From: an uncultured Flavobacteriales bacterium
GTDB taxonomy: Bacteria; Bacteroidota; Bacteroidia; Flavobacteriales_D; Crocinitomicaceae
Direction of reading: 5' to 3'
NCBI GenBank assembly: GCA_903945495.1
Contig: CAJAVU010000076.1
Span: 1-61,979, forward strand
Length of the DNA stretch: 61,979 nucleotides
Part shown: positions 26,271-35,703 of the stretch, in pieces
How positions within the stretch are numbered: position 1 is the first letter of the stretch
How the letters are laid out: each line of letters starts with the position of its first letter
Program-made: the position numbers and the translations under genes
Notes under the pieces: model-generated
Told to the model about the DNA's origin: nothing
Databases searched by the model: none
Seen by the model: the letters and a program-made list of their open reading frames with translations, nothing else

Positions 26271-27605
26271 ATGCAATTTAAAAAAGCTATTGCCACGTTT
26301 TTATCCACGATTGTTTTATTTTCAATCGCTTGGATGGTTTTGCTTTTTTCTCAAGGAATTCTTGAATCGAATGAAAACAAGAATGTTGCATATGTCCCTT
26401 CCAACGCACTATTTGCAGTTCGAATTGATGGCCGTGAGCTTGCAGACAAAACCTTATTTTCTGTCTTTTTAGAATCGAAAGATGAAGAAATTCTAACGAT
26501 GATTCAAGAAACTTTTTCGGAAAATAAATCAAGTGAAAAGAAATGGATTAAAGATGGTGTAGATTATCTTTCTGATATAGTATTTTTTCAAATTAAACAT
26601 GAATCGATCTCATTGAATTGTATTCTTTTAAATGTATCCAACGAAATTCTTTTTAAAAAATTCCATACAAACGAGTTAGAGATCTGTGCTGTAAACAATG
26701 GTGTTGGCGTTATCATCACTAAAAACAGTGCTGTTAATATCACTGGATTACAAGCATTAGCAAGCAAAATTGTTTCTTCACCACAAAATGGAGACCTTTC
26801 TTCTTCGATTGATCATCCACAGGCTGGAAGATTTATTGAAGCTGTTATTCATTCTAAAACGAAGGATAAAAGCACATTTTCATTTGAATTAGCGCATAAT
26901 AGTTTATTAATGAATGGAGAAATGGAATTTAGTTCTTCAAAAAATCTAGATCCTATTCACAAAAAACTACAACCAAAAGGATTGCATATTTCAACCAGTT
27001 TGATTCCAACTGAATTAAGCGACACATTAAATACTTGGTTGAAACAATTTGGGGTAAAAGTTCCAGCGTTTAAAGAACTTTCAATGAATTACATGAGCAC
27101 AACTGTGATTAATCATTCTTCTGGATTTTTCATTGTTCCTCAAATGGAATTGTACGTTGAATGTGTTTCGCCGTTCGCAATTAATACTCTTACAGAATCA
27201 GATACAATTGCAAGCTTTTTGGATTGCAAAATGAATGAAGGCTGGATTGAAATTCAAGATGAGAAATTGTATTACAAACAGTTAAGTCCGAGCTCTTTCT
27301 ACATTGGTGTTTCAGAAAATCCTGTTTTCACAAGCGTACAAAAAAACAACTATTTAATAATTTCTGGAACTTTATCTCCATTAACATCGATAAAATGTGG
27401 CGGATTAATGAGTACAATTCTAGAAATGATACCTGAATACCGTGCAGGTAAAACCTTTGCTAATCGAGCAGAGAGAATTGACTTTAGCATTGTAAAATTG
27501 AATGCTCAAAAAGCAAAAATCAGTGGTGATATTCATTTCAAATCGGGTTACTTCCCGATGAATGAAGTTCTGAAATTATTGATTACAGGGAAAAACCTAA
27601 ATTAA
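26271..27605 (+). CDS. Membrane-anchored protein of unknown function (444 aa)
   Basis: I do not recognise the family. One N-terminal hydrophobic segment (residues about 8-30, FLSTIVLFSIAWMVLLFSQ) acts as signal anchor or uncleaved signal. The remaining ~410 residues look like a soluble mixed alpha/beta domain outside the cytoplasm. Phrases such as VPSNALFAVRIDGREL and the repeated strand-helix pattern resemble Bacteroidota proteins annotated DUF4836/DUF3352, but the match is weak. The 3' end overlaps the convergent metal-receptor gene by nine bases. Confidence 0.6.
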   Translation: MQFKKAIATFLSTIVLFSIAWMVLLFSQGILESNENKNVAYVPSNALFAVRIDGRELADKTLFSVFLESKDEEILTMIQETFSENKSSEKKWIKDGVDYLSDIVFFQIKHESISLNCILLNVSNEILFKKFHTNELEICAVNNGVGVIITKNSAVNITGLQALASKIVSSPQNGDLSSSIDHPQAGRFIEAVIHSKTKDKSTFSFELAHNSLLMNGEMEFSSSKNLDPIHKKLQPKGLHISTSLIPTELSDTLNTWLKQFGVKVPAFKELSMNYMSTTVINHSSGFFIVPQMELYVECVSPFAINTLTESDTIASFLDCKMNEGWIEIQDEKLYYKQLSPSSFYIGVSENPVFTSVQKNNYLIISGTLSPLTSIKCGGLMSTILEMIPEYRAGKTFANRAERIDFSIVKLNAQKAKISGDIHFKSGYFPMNEVLKLLITGKNLN

Positions 27606-28358
27606 TTCGGAAACGTAGTTCGGAAAGAATTTCATTCGCGAACCATACCACGAAAACAATTCTCCATCGACAAACACAATTTGTGCTTCAGGAAAACGGT
27701 TTTGAAATTCTTCTGCATGTTCTTTTTTGAAAGGATAAGGTTCTGAACTTAGAAATATAAAATCAGGATTTTCAGTGAGTTCTTTTAATTCAGGATAGCG
27801 ATCATCTTTGCATAAATTTTCAAAACCAGCTTTAGATATCATCGCATCAATAAAGGTTGATTTTCCCGCCAAATAATCGGGATCTTTCCAAATGAAATAC
27901 AAGACTTTTTTGGAATCCACTACAGGTAATTTCTTGAATTCAAGCTCAATGCCGGCGCAAATAGTAGTCGATTCATTCTCCTTACCAAGGACATTCCCGA
28001 GCAAAGAAATCATTTCCAAAGCATCTTCATACGTGTAAATATCACTCATCCACACAGGAGCAATCTTCTCTAACGCTTCAATGTCCTCAACTGTATTTTC
28101 TTCTTTATTTCCAATGATCAAATCTGGTTGTAAGGCTTTAACCTTCTCGATGTTGACTTGCTTCGTTCCTCCTACTCTATTTTTGGATTTAAACCATTCT
28201 TCTGGATAAATACAAAACTTAGTGATGCCAACCACCTCTTCGTTTAATCCTAAATCATATAATAATTCAGTTTGGGATGGCACTAACGAAACAATCCGAC
28301 GTGGAATTCCTTCCAGTCGGATTGTGCGATTCATTTGATCTGTTACTTCTCTTGCCAT
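27597..28358 (-). CDS. Helical-backbone metal receptor (BtuF-like substrate-binding family), no signal peptide
   Basis: A 253-residue protein with the class III solute-binding fold: RRIVSLVPSQTELLYDLGL near 20-38, VVGITKFCIYPEEW, GGTKQVNIEKVKALQPDLIIGNKEEN, and the second lobe beginning near 135 (KKVLYFIWKDPDYLAGKSTFIDAMISKAG). Relatives bind cobalamin, haem or siderophores in the periplasm, but no signal peptide or lipobox is seen here, and no permease or ATPase gene is adjacent. It may be a cytoplasmic derivative or have an unrecognised upstream start. It lies 18 bases downstream of the cystathionine beta-synthase gene in the same direction. Confidence 0.8.
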   Translation of the reverse strand: MAREVTDQMNRTIRLEGIPRRIVSLVPSQTELLYDLGLNEEVVGITKFCIYPEEWFKSKNRVGGTKQVNIEKVKALQPDLIIGNKEENTVEDIEALEKIAPVWMSDIYTYEDALEMISLLGNVLGKENESTTICAGIELEFKKLPVVDSKKVLYFIWKDPDYLAGKSTFIDAMISKAGFENLCKDDRYPELKELTENPDFIFLSSEPYPFKKEHAEEFQNRFPEAQIVFVDGELFSWYGSRMKFFPNYVSELI

Positions 28359-28376
28359 TTGAACTCAATTAGTTCA

Positions 28377-29738
28377 TTATGACATTGCAGAGATAATGTC
28401 GTAACGCGTCACAATATGATAACCGCCGTTTGGCATTTCAACCAATACAGCAGGTGTGTTTTTATTAATCAATTTACATAAATCATCCAAATGCGTCGCG
28501 GCTTTAACCACTGGGAAAGCTTCACCCATTATTGATGAAATTGGTGCATCACGTAATTCAGGTGAATCAACAAGCAATTGGTAAACTTTGCTATCGTCAA
28601 TTGAACCAACAAAAATTCCGTCTTTCATTACAGGAATTTGAGAGATAGAGAATTTACGCATTTTTGCGATTGCATGCGAAACCAATTCTTCAGCAAATAC
28701 GCTAACCAAAGGAGTATCAACGTGCTGTGCGACTAATTCACCCGCAGTTTTATAATCTTCATCTAAGAAACCGCGCTCACGCATCCAATCATCGTTGAAG
28801 ATTTTACCCACATAGCGTGAACCATGATCATGGAACAATACCACTACAACATCATCTTCAGTCAATTGATCCTTCAATTGTAAAATTCCTTTGATGGCAG
28901 AACCCGCAGAGTTTCCAACAAAAATTCCTTCTTCACGTGCAATTTTACGCGTATAAACAGCCGCATCCTTATCCGTTACTTTTTCGAAGTAGTCAATCAC
29001 ATCAAAGTCAACATTCTTTGGAAGAATATCTTCTCCAATTCCCTCAGTGATGTATGGATAAATTTCATTTTCATCAAAGATTCCTGTTTCCTTGTATTTT
29101 TTGAAAACAGAACCATACGTATCAATACCCCAAATTTTAATGTTAGGATTTTTCTCTTTCAAGTATTTCCCAACCCCAGAGATTGTTCCACCCGTTCCTA
29201 CTCCAACGACAAAATGTGTGATTTTACCACCTGTTTGTTCCCAAATTTCAGGACCAGTTGATTCGTAATGTGCCAAACGATTTGAAAGGTTATCGTATTG
29301 ATTCACATACCATGAGTTTGGTGTTTCTTCTGCTAAACGTCTTGACACTGAATAATAAGAACGAGGATCAGAAGGTTCAACAGCCGTTGGACAAACGACC
29401 ACTTCTGCGCCAACTGCACGAAGAATGTCCATTTTTTCTTTCGATTGTTTATCATTCAACACACAAATCAATTTGTACCCTTTGATGATTGCAACCAACG
29501 CCAAGCCCATTCCAGTATTTCCAGATGTTCCTTCAATGATTGTTCCTCCTGGTTTAATCAAACCTGCTTTTTCTGCATCTTCAATCATTTTAACGGCCAT
29601 ACGGTCTTTAACCGAGTTTCCAGGATTTGTCGTTTCAACCTTCGCAAAAACTGTTGCCTTTACGTCTTTAGTGATTCTGTTTAATCGAACCATTGGCGTA
29701 TTTCCAATCGTTTCAAGAATATTGTTATAGATTTTCAT
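28377..29738 (-). CDS. Cystathionine beta-synthase with C-terminal CBS domain pair
   Basis: A 453-residue PLP enzyme of the cysteine synthase/CBS family. The catalytic domain (about 1-325) has IGNTPMVRLN, the PLP lysine Lys44 in NPGNSVKDRMA, EGTSGNTGMG near 69 and the GVGTGGTISG phosphate loop near 180. Two CBS motifs follow (about 335-453; for example ISQIPVMKDGIFVGSIDDS), as in human cystathionine beta-synthase. It joins serine and homocysteine to cystathionine, or forms cysteine by related chemistry. The 215 bases upstream contain no gene. Confidence 0.9.
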   Translation of the reverse strand: MKIYNNILETIGNTPMVRLNRITKDVKATVFAKVETTNPGNSVKDRMAVKMIEDAEKAGLIKPGGTIIEGTSGNTGMGLALVAIIKGYKLICVLNDKQSKEKMDILRAVGAEVVVCPTAVEPSDPRSYYSVSRRLAEETPNSWYVNQYDNLSNRLAHYESTGPEIWEQTGGKITHFVVGVGTGGTISGVGKYLKEKNPNIKIWGIDTYGSVFKKYKETGIFDENEIYPYITEGIGEDILPKNVDFDVIDYFEKVTDKDAAVYTRKIAREEGIFVGNSAGSAIKGILQLKDQLTEDDVVVVLFHDHGSRYVGKIFNDDWMRERGFLDEDYKTAGELVAQHVDTPLVSVFAEELVSHAIAKMRKFSISQIPVMKDGIFVGSIDDSKVYQLLVDSPELRDAPISSIMGEAFPVVKAATHLDDLCKLINKNTPAVLVEMPNGGYHIVTRYDIISAMS

Positions 29739-29953
29739 CTCTTTAATTGATTTTACGTGTGTATTGCTGTTTTAAAAATACCATCCTGAATTCAGATGAA
29801 ATGCTTAAAACTTTTGCAAATATAGCGATTGGATTTCAAGAAATCAGGCTTTCATTTTGAGAATTAGTCATTAACTTCGGCATAATTAATTTTCTGTGAA
29901 TGGAAAAACAAATAAATTGATTAAGTGTTATCGAAGAAATTAAACACAGCGCA

Positions 29954-31321
29954 ATGAACATTAATGAAGTTATTGAAAACCAACGTCTTTTTTTTAATAC
30001 GAATCAAACAAAGGAAATTTCCTTTCGCACAGAACAATTAAAAAAACTCAATCAACTTTTGGTTCAATACGAAGCAGAAATGATTAATGCTATACATCAA
30101 GACTTCGGTAAATCAGAATTTGACGTTTACACGACAGAATTTGGCATTCTTTATTCAGACATTTCAGTTGCTCTAAAGAACATAAAAAAATGGTCAAAAT
30201 GGAAACGTGTTCGTACAAACATGACCAATTTTCCAGCTAAATCATATATCGTTCCTGAGCCTTTTGGAGTTTCTTTGGTAATTGGTGCCTGGAATTATCC
30301 GTATCAACTTTCACTAGCTCCTGTTATTGCAGCTTTAGCAGCAGGGAACACCGCAATATTGAAACCAAGCGAATTACCTGAAAACACAAGTAAGGTGATG
30401 GCAAAAATGATCAATGACAATTTTGATCCTCGAATTTTAAAGGTTGTAGAAGGAGGAGTTGATATAACAACGGAATTGCTCAATAATAAATTCGATAAAA
30501 TTTTCTTTACTGGAAGCGTCCCCGTTGGGAAAATTGTCTATCAAGCTGCTGCTAAACACATGACTCCTGTCACTTTAGAATTAGGTGGAAAAAGCCCAGC
30601 AATTGTTGCTGCTGATTGTGATTTGGATGTTACTGTTAAACGATTGGTTTGGGCTAAATTTTTAAATGCTGGTCAAACATGCATTGCTCCTGATTATATT
30701 TATGTTGATGCGAAAATTGAAAATATCTTCTTAGCTAAACTAGAAGCTGAAATCGAGCGATCAGCCTTTTCACTCGAAAATGGAAATTATGTTCGCATCA
30801 TAAACGATCGAAATGTACAACGACTTGCTAAATTAATTGATCCGTCAAAAATATATTTTGGAGGAAAGATTAATGAAAAAGAGCGCATTATAGAACCAAC
30901 TATTTTAACGTCATGCAACTTTGAATGTCCATGCATGCAAGAAGAAATTTTCGGACCTATTTTACCTGTTTTGCGCTATACAACTTTAGATGAAGCAATT
31001 GGTATGATTAAATCAAAACCGAAGCCACTTGCTTTGTATTTATTTACGAATGATCGTTCGATCAAAACGAAAGTCACCGACGAACTTTCATTTGGTGGAG
31101 GTGCAATTAACGATGCAATTATGCATATTACCAATCATCATTTACCATTTGGTGGCGTTGGAGAAAGTGGAATTGGGAGTTATCATGGTGAGGCTGGATT
31201 TCAAACCTTTTCGCATTACAAAAGCATACTAGAAAAACCATTAAGATTCGAGCCGAATTTAAAGTATTCGCCACATTCTGAATCGAAATTAAAGTGGATA
31301 AAGCGTCTATTGAAATTTTAA
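29954..31321 (+). CDS. Aldehyde dehydrogenase family protein
   Basis: A 455-residue NAD(P)-dependent aldehyde dehydrogenase of the compact class 3 type. The cofactor-binding region includes FGVSLVIGAWNYPYQLSLAP (near 95-115) and FTGSVPVGKIVYQAA (near 183-197). The glutamate motif is LELGGKSPAIV (Glu near 209). The nucleophilic cysteine is in NAGQTCIAPDYIYV (near 243). The C-terminal QEEIFGPILPVL and PFGGVGESGIGSYHG motifs are intact. Class 3-like enzymes oxidise medium or long-chain aliphatic or aromatic aldehydes; substrate not determined. Monocistronic by context. Confidence 0.93.
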   Translation: MNINEVIENQRLFFNTNQTKEISFRTEQLKKLNQLLVQYEAEMINAIHQDFGKSEFDVYTTEFGILYSDISVALKNIKKWSKWKRVRTNMTNFPAKSYIVPEPFGVSLVIGAWNYPYQLSLAPVIAALAAGNTAILKPSELPENTSKVMAKMINDNFDPRILKVVEGGVDITTELLNNKFDKIFFTGSVPVGKIVYQAAAKHMTPVTLELGGKSPAIVAADCDLDVTVKRLVWAKFLNAGQTCIAPDYIYVDAKIENIFLAKLEAEIERSAFSLENGNYVRIINDRNVQRLAKLIDPSKIYFGGKINEKERIIEPTILTSCNFECPCMQEEIFGPILPVLRYTTLDEAIGMIKSKPKPLALYLFTNDRSIKTKVTDELSFGGGAINDAIMHITNHHLPFGGVGESGIGSYHGEAGFQTFSHYKSILEKPLRFEPNLKYSPHSESKLKWIKRLLKF

Positions 31322-31357
31322 TTTGAACGATTTGTATTTAGATATGTATTCTCCGCT

Positions 31358-33637
31358 ATGAAATTTATCTTTTTAATTTTTAGTTTGGTAATTGGAACAT
31401 CGTTCGCGCAAGATAATTGTATCTTCAATTCTCAACAAAAAAAAGGAAGCTTTTATTTCTTTAGCACTTATTTCAAAAGCGATTACAAAACGCCATTAGA
31501 AGGAAAATGTGAATCCTTTATCCAGGGGAAACTTTATGAATCTAGAACGTTTATCTATGGTCATATTTATCAAGAAACACTTTATACTTTGGAGGGGAAA
31601 TTGCGCTCCGAATTTAAAATTACGCAACTACCTAGCGATACACTTTTGGGATCTTTCAAACAATATGCTGAAAACGGAAGCCTAAAACAACATGATATTT
31701 ACTATTACGACAAAACGAAACGCCGTTGTGAATACACGCAAGAATTTTGGCCAAATGGAAAATTAAAGTCAGCCATGCATTTTGCTTGGGCTAAAAAAGA
31801 AGATTTGGATACTTTTGAGTTGGTAAATCATCCTAATCATGTCATTGACGATGAAGGCTATACTTATATGAAATCTGCGTTTGGAAATTACTATTCTTAT
31901 CATGAAAATGGACAATTAAAAGAACGCTATTCGTTCAAACCAGTTTATACTCCTCATTTAGATGAGCTAGCACGTTTTGGTCCCGTTGTTACCTATCATT
32001 CAAATGGACAACTTGCATCAACTGGATTTTATGAGGACAGCAAAAACGATGGTACTTGGATGTTTTATGATACCCTAGGAAACGTCATCGAAGAAAACTA
32101 TTACAAAGACAACCTAAAAACGGGAACATGGAAAGGTTATTATTCAAATGGGAAACCACGATTTATAGCTGTTTATGATGTGAATTCCAATCATCCCTTT
32201 AAACCAAGTTTAACTGAATGGGATGAAAACGGAATTAAGACACACGAGATCATTTATGATTCCGAAGGAAATTATGTCGAACACAAATGGACGAATGACG
32301 GAACAATTGTTCAATCTTACGCCTTCAATGCACGCAACGAACCAACTGGAAGCACGTTAAATTGGTTTGCAAATGGAAAAATGCATACGCGCATGAATCA
32401 CAACCCAAATGCAGATACCATCTATGTTGAATACTACCCAAATCGACAAATGGCTAAGTTGATCCTAACATCAATGTCGGATACGAACCTTGTTTCAAAA
32501 CAGGTTTCAAAGATTTCAATGGAAACTCCTCCTTATAAAGAACTCGTGAAAGTAAAATCGACAAGCGTTTGGTATGAATCGGGAATTTTACAAAGTGAAA
32601 CTATCGATCGTTTATCGCAATCAACCCATTCCGTCTGCATCAAGAATTTTTCTTCAACGGGAACACTTTTGCATTTGATGGAAGACAATTCTAAACTGCG
32701 ACACGAAGAAATTTACTTTCACAATGGTAAATTGGAAAAGGAAGTTAATTCAGTTAAAGGACGATTGTTTGGAAGCTATCGGGAATATGATTCATTAGGG
32801 CAATTACGTGTTGATTTTAATTACTTCGATGGATTAAGACATGGTATTTGTAAGGAGTATTCCACTTCAGGAAAACTTGTTTACGACCAACAATTTGAAA
32901 TGGGTTGTATCGTTAAATCATATCAATCTAAACTACCCAATAAAACAACCTCGCTGTCTTCATTAAGTAGTATCGAAAGAAAAAAAATCATTACCTCTGT
33001 TTATCAGTTGTTAAGTCAAACAAATCAATTTACAACTAAAGATTATTACACTCCAACCGAAATTGATTCATTGGTTGAACGTTTAATGTGGCTAAAAAAA
33101 TCATGGAATACATCCGTTGATTTTCCGCTTGAGGAAGAACAAAATGAGCATCCATTTGCGCATATTGAATTCCATATTCCTGCAGTTTACTATCCCTATT
33201 TTTACAATGGAGATACTACTTCTCCCTTTGTGCGTGATTTCATTAAAACCTTTGACTCCTTGAATTGGGAACTGCCAGCTAAAATGGAAAAAGGAGATAA
33301 TGAATATATTTTCACTCATCAGGATACAAATTTCTACACGTATTCCTTTTATCAAAAACACTTTTACAAATTACTTATGCCTGGTTATGCACGACTTCCG
33401 CACATGTTTCAAAAAAGAGTTGAAATAGATTATGGCGTCAAAAAACGAACCCACCGAGCACCAAGTTTGTCGATTGCTCGCTTCAATTCGTGTGTTTTTA
33501 TGGCCAATTTCACTTATTCAGGAAGGAGTTACCCTATTTATATTTATGATGATGGAACAATGGAATTTGTCAATCGATCCGTTAAATGGGAAGATATTAA
33601 GTCAACGCCTGAAATTCCTGAAATAGGTTGGGATTAA
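31358..33637 (+). CDS. Exported YwqK/MORN-type repeat protein (759 aa)
   Basis: A 759-residue protein with signal peptide (FSLVIGTSFAQ). The first ~530 residues contain many copies of a short repeat of the form Y-xNGQLxxxxxYxxGxxxGxWxxY (for example YHSNGQLASTGFYEDSKNDG near 210-230 and YYSNGKPRFIAVYD). This is the repeat family annotated as toxin-antitoxin YwqK antitoxin or MORN-like in Bacteroidota, where it most often occurs in exported proteins and there is no evidence for a toxin partner. The last ~230 residues form a different, non-repetitive domain I do not recognise. Location probably periplasm or surface. Confidence 0.8.
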   Translation: MKFIFLIFSLVIGTSFAQDNCIFNSQQKKGSFYFFSTYFKSDYKTPLEGKCESFIQGKLYESRTFIYGHIYQETLYTLEGKLRSEFKITQLPSDTLLGSFKQYAENGSLKQHDIYYYDKTKRRCEYTQEFWPNGKLKSAMHFAWAKKEDLDTFELVNHPNHVIDDEGYTYMKSAFGNYYSYHENGQLKERYSFKPVYTPHLDELARFGPVVTYHSNGQLASTGFYEDSKNDGTWMFYDTLGNVIEENYYKDNLKTGTWKGYYSNGKPRFIAVYDVNSNHPFKPSLTEWDENGIKTHEIIYDSEGNYVEHKWTNDGTIVQSYAFNARNEPTGSTLNWFANGKMHTRMNHNPNADTIYVEYYPNRQMAKLILTSMSDTNLVSKQVSKISMETPPYKELVKVKSTSVWYESGILQSETIDRLSQSTHSVCIKNFSSTGTLLHLMEDNSKLRHEEIYFHNGKLEKEVNSVKGRLFGSYREYDSLGQLRVDFNYFDGLRHGICKEYSTSGKLVYDQQFEMGCIVKSYQSKLPNKTTSLSSLSSIERKKIITSVYQLLSQTNQFTTKDYYTPTEIDSLVERLMWLKKSWNTSVDFPLEEEQNEHPFAHIEFHIPAVYYPYFYNGDTTSPFVRDFIKTFDSLNWELPAKMEKGDNEYIFTHQDTNFYTYSFYQKHFYKLLMPGYARLPHMFQKRVEIDYGVKKRTHRAPSLSIARFNSCVFMANFTYSGRSYPIYIYDDGTMEFVNRSVKWEDIKSTPEIPEIGWD

Positions 33638-33653
33638 ATGAATTAATCTAAAA

Positions 33654-34709
33654 TTACAATTCCATGCGCAACTGCTCTGGTTCACCTTCCATGAATCCAC
33701 TAATTTGAAAGCCAAGCAAGCGAATCGGACGTTCCAATGGTGTAAATTGAATCGTTAATTCATCTGCTAACAACTTCAATTGTTCCATGGTCTTTATACC
33801 TTCTGGTAATGTTTTAGAACGATTACGCACTGTGAAATCATTGTATTTCACTTTTAAAGTCAATGATTTACCCAACTTTCCAAATCGCTGATAACGCTCC
33901 CAAACAGAATTCAACATTCGTTCTGATAAATCCAAGAAACGGTTCGTATCGAAAATATCGGCATGCAAAGTTGTTTCAGCGGCAATACTTTTTCGCTCGC
34001 GATCTGGAACAACTGGACGGTTATCAATTCCGCGACAAATATCAAACAGGAACTTTCCTGCTTTACCAAAATGTTGCGTTAATTGTTCAAGACTAAATCC
34101 TTTTAAATCTTTCCCTTTGTATATCTGCAATTCATGCATTCGATCGGCAGTCACCTTCCCTACTCCAAAAAAACGTTCGATTGGCAATTCATTGACATAC
34201 GCTTGTGCTTCTTCAGGAGTAATGACAAACAAGCCATTTGGTTTATCTTGGTCGGAAGCCAATTTCGCTAAAAACTTACTATATGAAACACCAGCTGATG
34301 CGACTAAACCCAATTCAGTTTTGATATCCGTTTTGATGGCTTGAGCAATAAAAGTAGCGGATGCCATTTGTTGTTTATTCTCCGTTACATCCAAAAATGC
34401 TTCATCCAACGCAAGTGGTTCAATCATATCCGTGTAACGATGAAAAATGGTGTGAATATGATTCGAAATTTCCTTGTAGCGCGCAAAATTTGGTTTCACA
34501 AAAATCAACTCAGGACACAACTTTACGGCTGTTTGAGAATTCATTGCTGACTTTACTCCAAACTTTCTAGCTTCATAACTAGCTGCTGCAATTACACCAC
34601 GTTCTCTGGTTCCGCCAACTGCAACAGGTTTTCCTATCAAATCAGGATTATCCAATTGTTCCACCGATGCATAAAAAGCATCCATATCGATATGAATGAT
34701 TTTTCTCAT
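33654..34709 (-). CDS. dinB: DNA polymerase IV (Y family)
   Basis: A 351-residue Y-family polymerase. Catalytic acidic residues appear in IHIDMDAFYASVEQ (residues 5-18) and LALDEAFLDVTE (near 102-113). The steric region YEARKFGVKSAM is normal, HhH motifs follow near 175-205, and the little finger domain starts near 235. The C-terminal EQLRMEL resembles a beta-clamp-binding peptide. It performs translesion synthesis with low fidelity. It follows the TerC-family gene by 18 bases in the same direction. A second, different DinB homologue is at 50128-51345. Confidence 0.94.
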   Translation of the reverse strand: MRKIIHIDMDAFYASVEQLDNPDLIGKPVAVGGTRERGVIAAASYEARKFGVKSAMNSQTAVKLCPELIFVKPNFARYKEISNHIHTIFHRYTDMIEPLALDEAFLDVTENKQQMASATFIAQAIKTDIKTELGLVASAGVSYSKFLAKLASDQDKPNGLFVITPEEAQAYVNELPIERFFGVGKVTADRMHELQIYKGKDLKGFSLEQLTQHFGKAGKFLFDICRGIDNRPVVPDRERKSIAAETTLHADIFDTNRFLDLSERMLNSVWERYQRFGKLGKSLTLKVKYNDFTVRNRSKTLPEGIKTMEQLKLLADELTIQFTPLERPIRLLGFQISGFMEGEPEQLRMEL

Positions 34710-34727
34710 AATGGATTTTGAAGGAAA

Positions 34728-35486
34728 TTAATTTTTCTTCTGAAAGAATTTCGCAGAAAGTAATGGAATGATAAAAATCAACAGTGTTAATGCAGAAACA
34801 AATAAATCGAATTCTTCTGATTCAATCCATTTGAAGTTTGGAAAGAAATGTACAACCAAAGCGAAACACAATTTCAAGCCTAAAATTCCAATTACCAAGA
34901 AAGCTGATTTCTCCAAAAACGGATACTTATCCATTAAAACCACGAAGTATTTCGCAACATAACGCATTGCAAGAATCCCGATAAAAACTCCAGTACAAAT
35001 GATGAAAATATTCGGTGTATAAGCGACAACGGCGAAAATATTGTCAATTGAAAATACAATATCCATAAACTCAACTGCAATCACAGTTGACCAAAAAACA
35101 CCAAACATTCCGACAGTTGAACGGTACAACACACTTTTCTTGGTATCTTGAACTTCTTCATCAATTTCCTCTTGAGATCCTTTCGCGAAATGACTAATCG
35201 CCATGTACAATAAATACAATCCACCAATTGGTTTTAACCACCATATTTCAAGAATATGTTCCACCAAAACAAGTGCAATTCCTCGAAACAAATACGCTCC
35301 TAAAATACCATAACGCAATGCTTTCGCTTGTTGATCTTCTGGTAAATCTTTTACCATCGTTGCTAAAACAGCAGCGTTATCAAACGACAAGATGACTTCC
35401 AATAAAAGAATTCCCAAGACAAGAAAAATGGCATTCAATGGATGCTCCGTTAAAATCTTCATTAAATCTGCCCACTGCTCAGCCAT
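34728..35486 (-). CDS. TerC family integral membrane protein
   Basis: A 252-residue protein with seven or so hydrophobic segments and the two diagnostic acidic membrane motifs of TerC/Alx: LEVILSFDNAAVLATMVKDL (near 29-48) and VEFMDIVFSIDNIFAVVAY (near 142-160). Relatives export manganese or confer tellurium/pH tolerance; metal transport is the most supported role for the family. A TATCTTTG promoter element lies 19 bases upstream of the start. Probably cotranscribed with the downstream dinB gene. Confidence 0.9.
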   Translation of the reverse strand: MAEQWADLMKILTEHPLNAIFLVLGILLLEVILSFDNAAVLATMVKDLPEDQQAKALRYGILGAYLFRGIALVLVEHILEIWWLKPIGGLYLLYMAISHFAKGSQEEIDEEVQDTKKSVLYRSTVGMFGVFWSTVIAVEFMDIVFSIDNIFAVVAYTPNIFIICTGVFIGILAMRYVAKYFVVLMDKYPFLEKSAFLVIGILGLKLCFALVVHFFPNFKWIESEEFDLFVSALTLLIFIIPLLSAKFFQKKN

Positions 35487-35505
35487 ACTTCATTTTTTGT
35501 TTGTA

Positions 35506-35513
35506 CAAAGATA
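35506..35513 (-). promoter_or_regulatory. Promoter -7 element for the TerC-dinB pair
   Basis: The minus strand reads TATCTTTG (exact TAnnTTTG) 19 bases before the ATG of the TerC-family gene. No consensus -33 is visible. Confidence 0.5.
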
Positions 35514-35599
35514 GTTTTAGAATTTTAAAAATGGGAATCTGCTGAATTTTATGTTTGATTCAAAAGAACTTTTTTATTAACTTAATTGATAAATTGATT

Positions 35600-35665
35600 T
35601 GACACGGATAGGTCACTCGGTAGTAGGGACAGGTCGCGACCTGTCCCTACCAATGCTCCTATCCC
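35600..35665. repeat. REP palindrome upstream of the RAYT transposase
   Basis: A perfect 28-bp palindrome spans 35623-35650 with core ggacaggtcgcgacctgtcc. It is preceded by a partial unit (gataggtcactcggtagta) and followed by accaatgctcctatcccc. The palindrome and both flanks recur inside the RAYT gene at about 35968-36053, so the homologous unit is longer than the palindrome itself. Confidence 0.9.
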
Positions 35666-35703
35666 CAAAAACAAATCATTATCATTTATTTCAACTTAAC
35701 CAA

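Noticed and set aside
31358-33637. Toxin-antitoxin locus (YwqK antitoxin)
   Set aside because: The protein is exported and long, with no toxin gene next to it. The antitoxin label attached to this repeat family is not supported here.
35599-35703. N-terminal extension of the RAYT protein from a TTG start
   Set aside because: The extension crosses the upstream REP palindrome, has no homology, and the ATG at 35704 gives the usual RAYT start MKKRKLNRLNNFDYRT.
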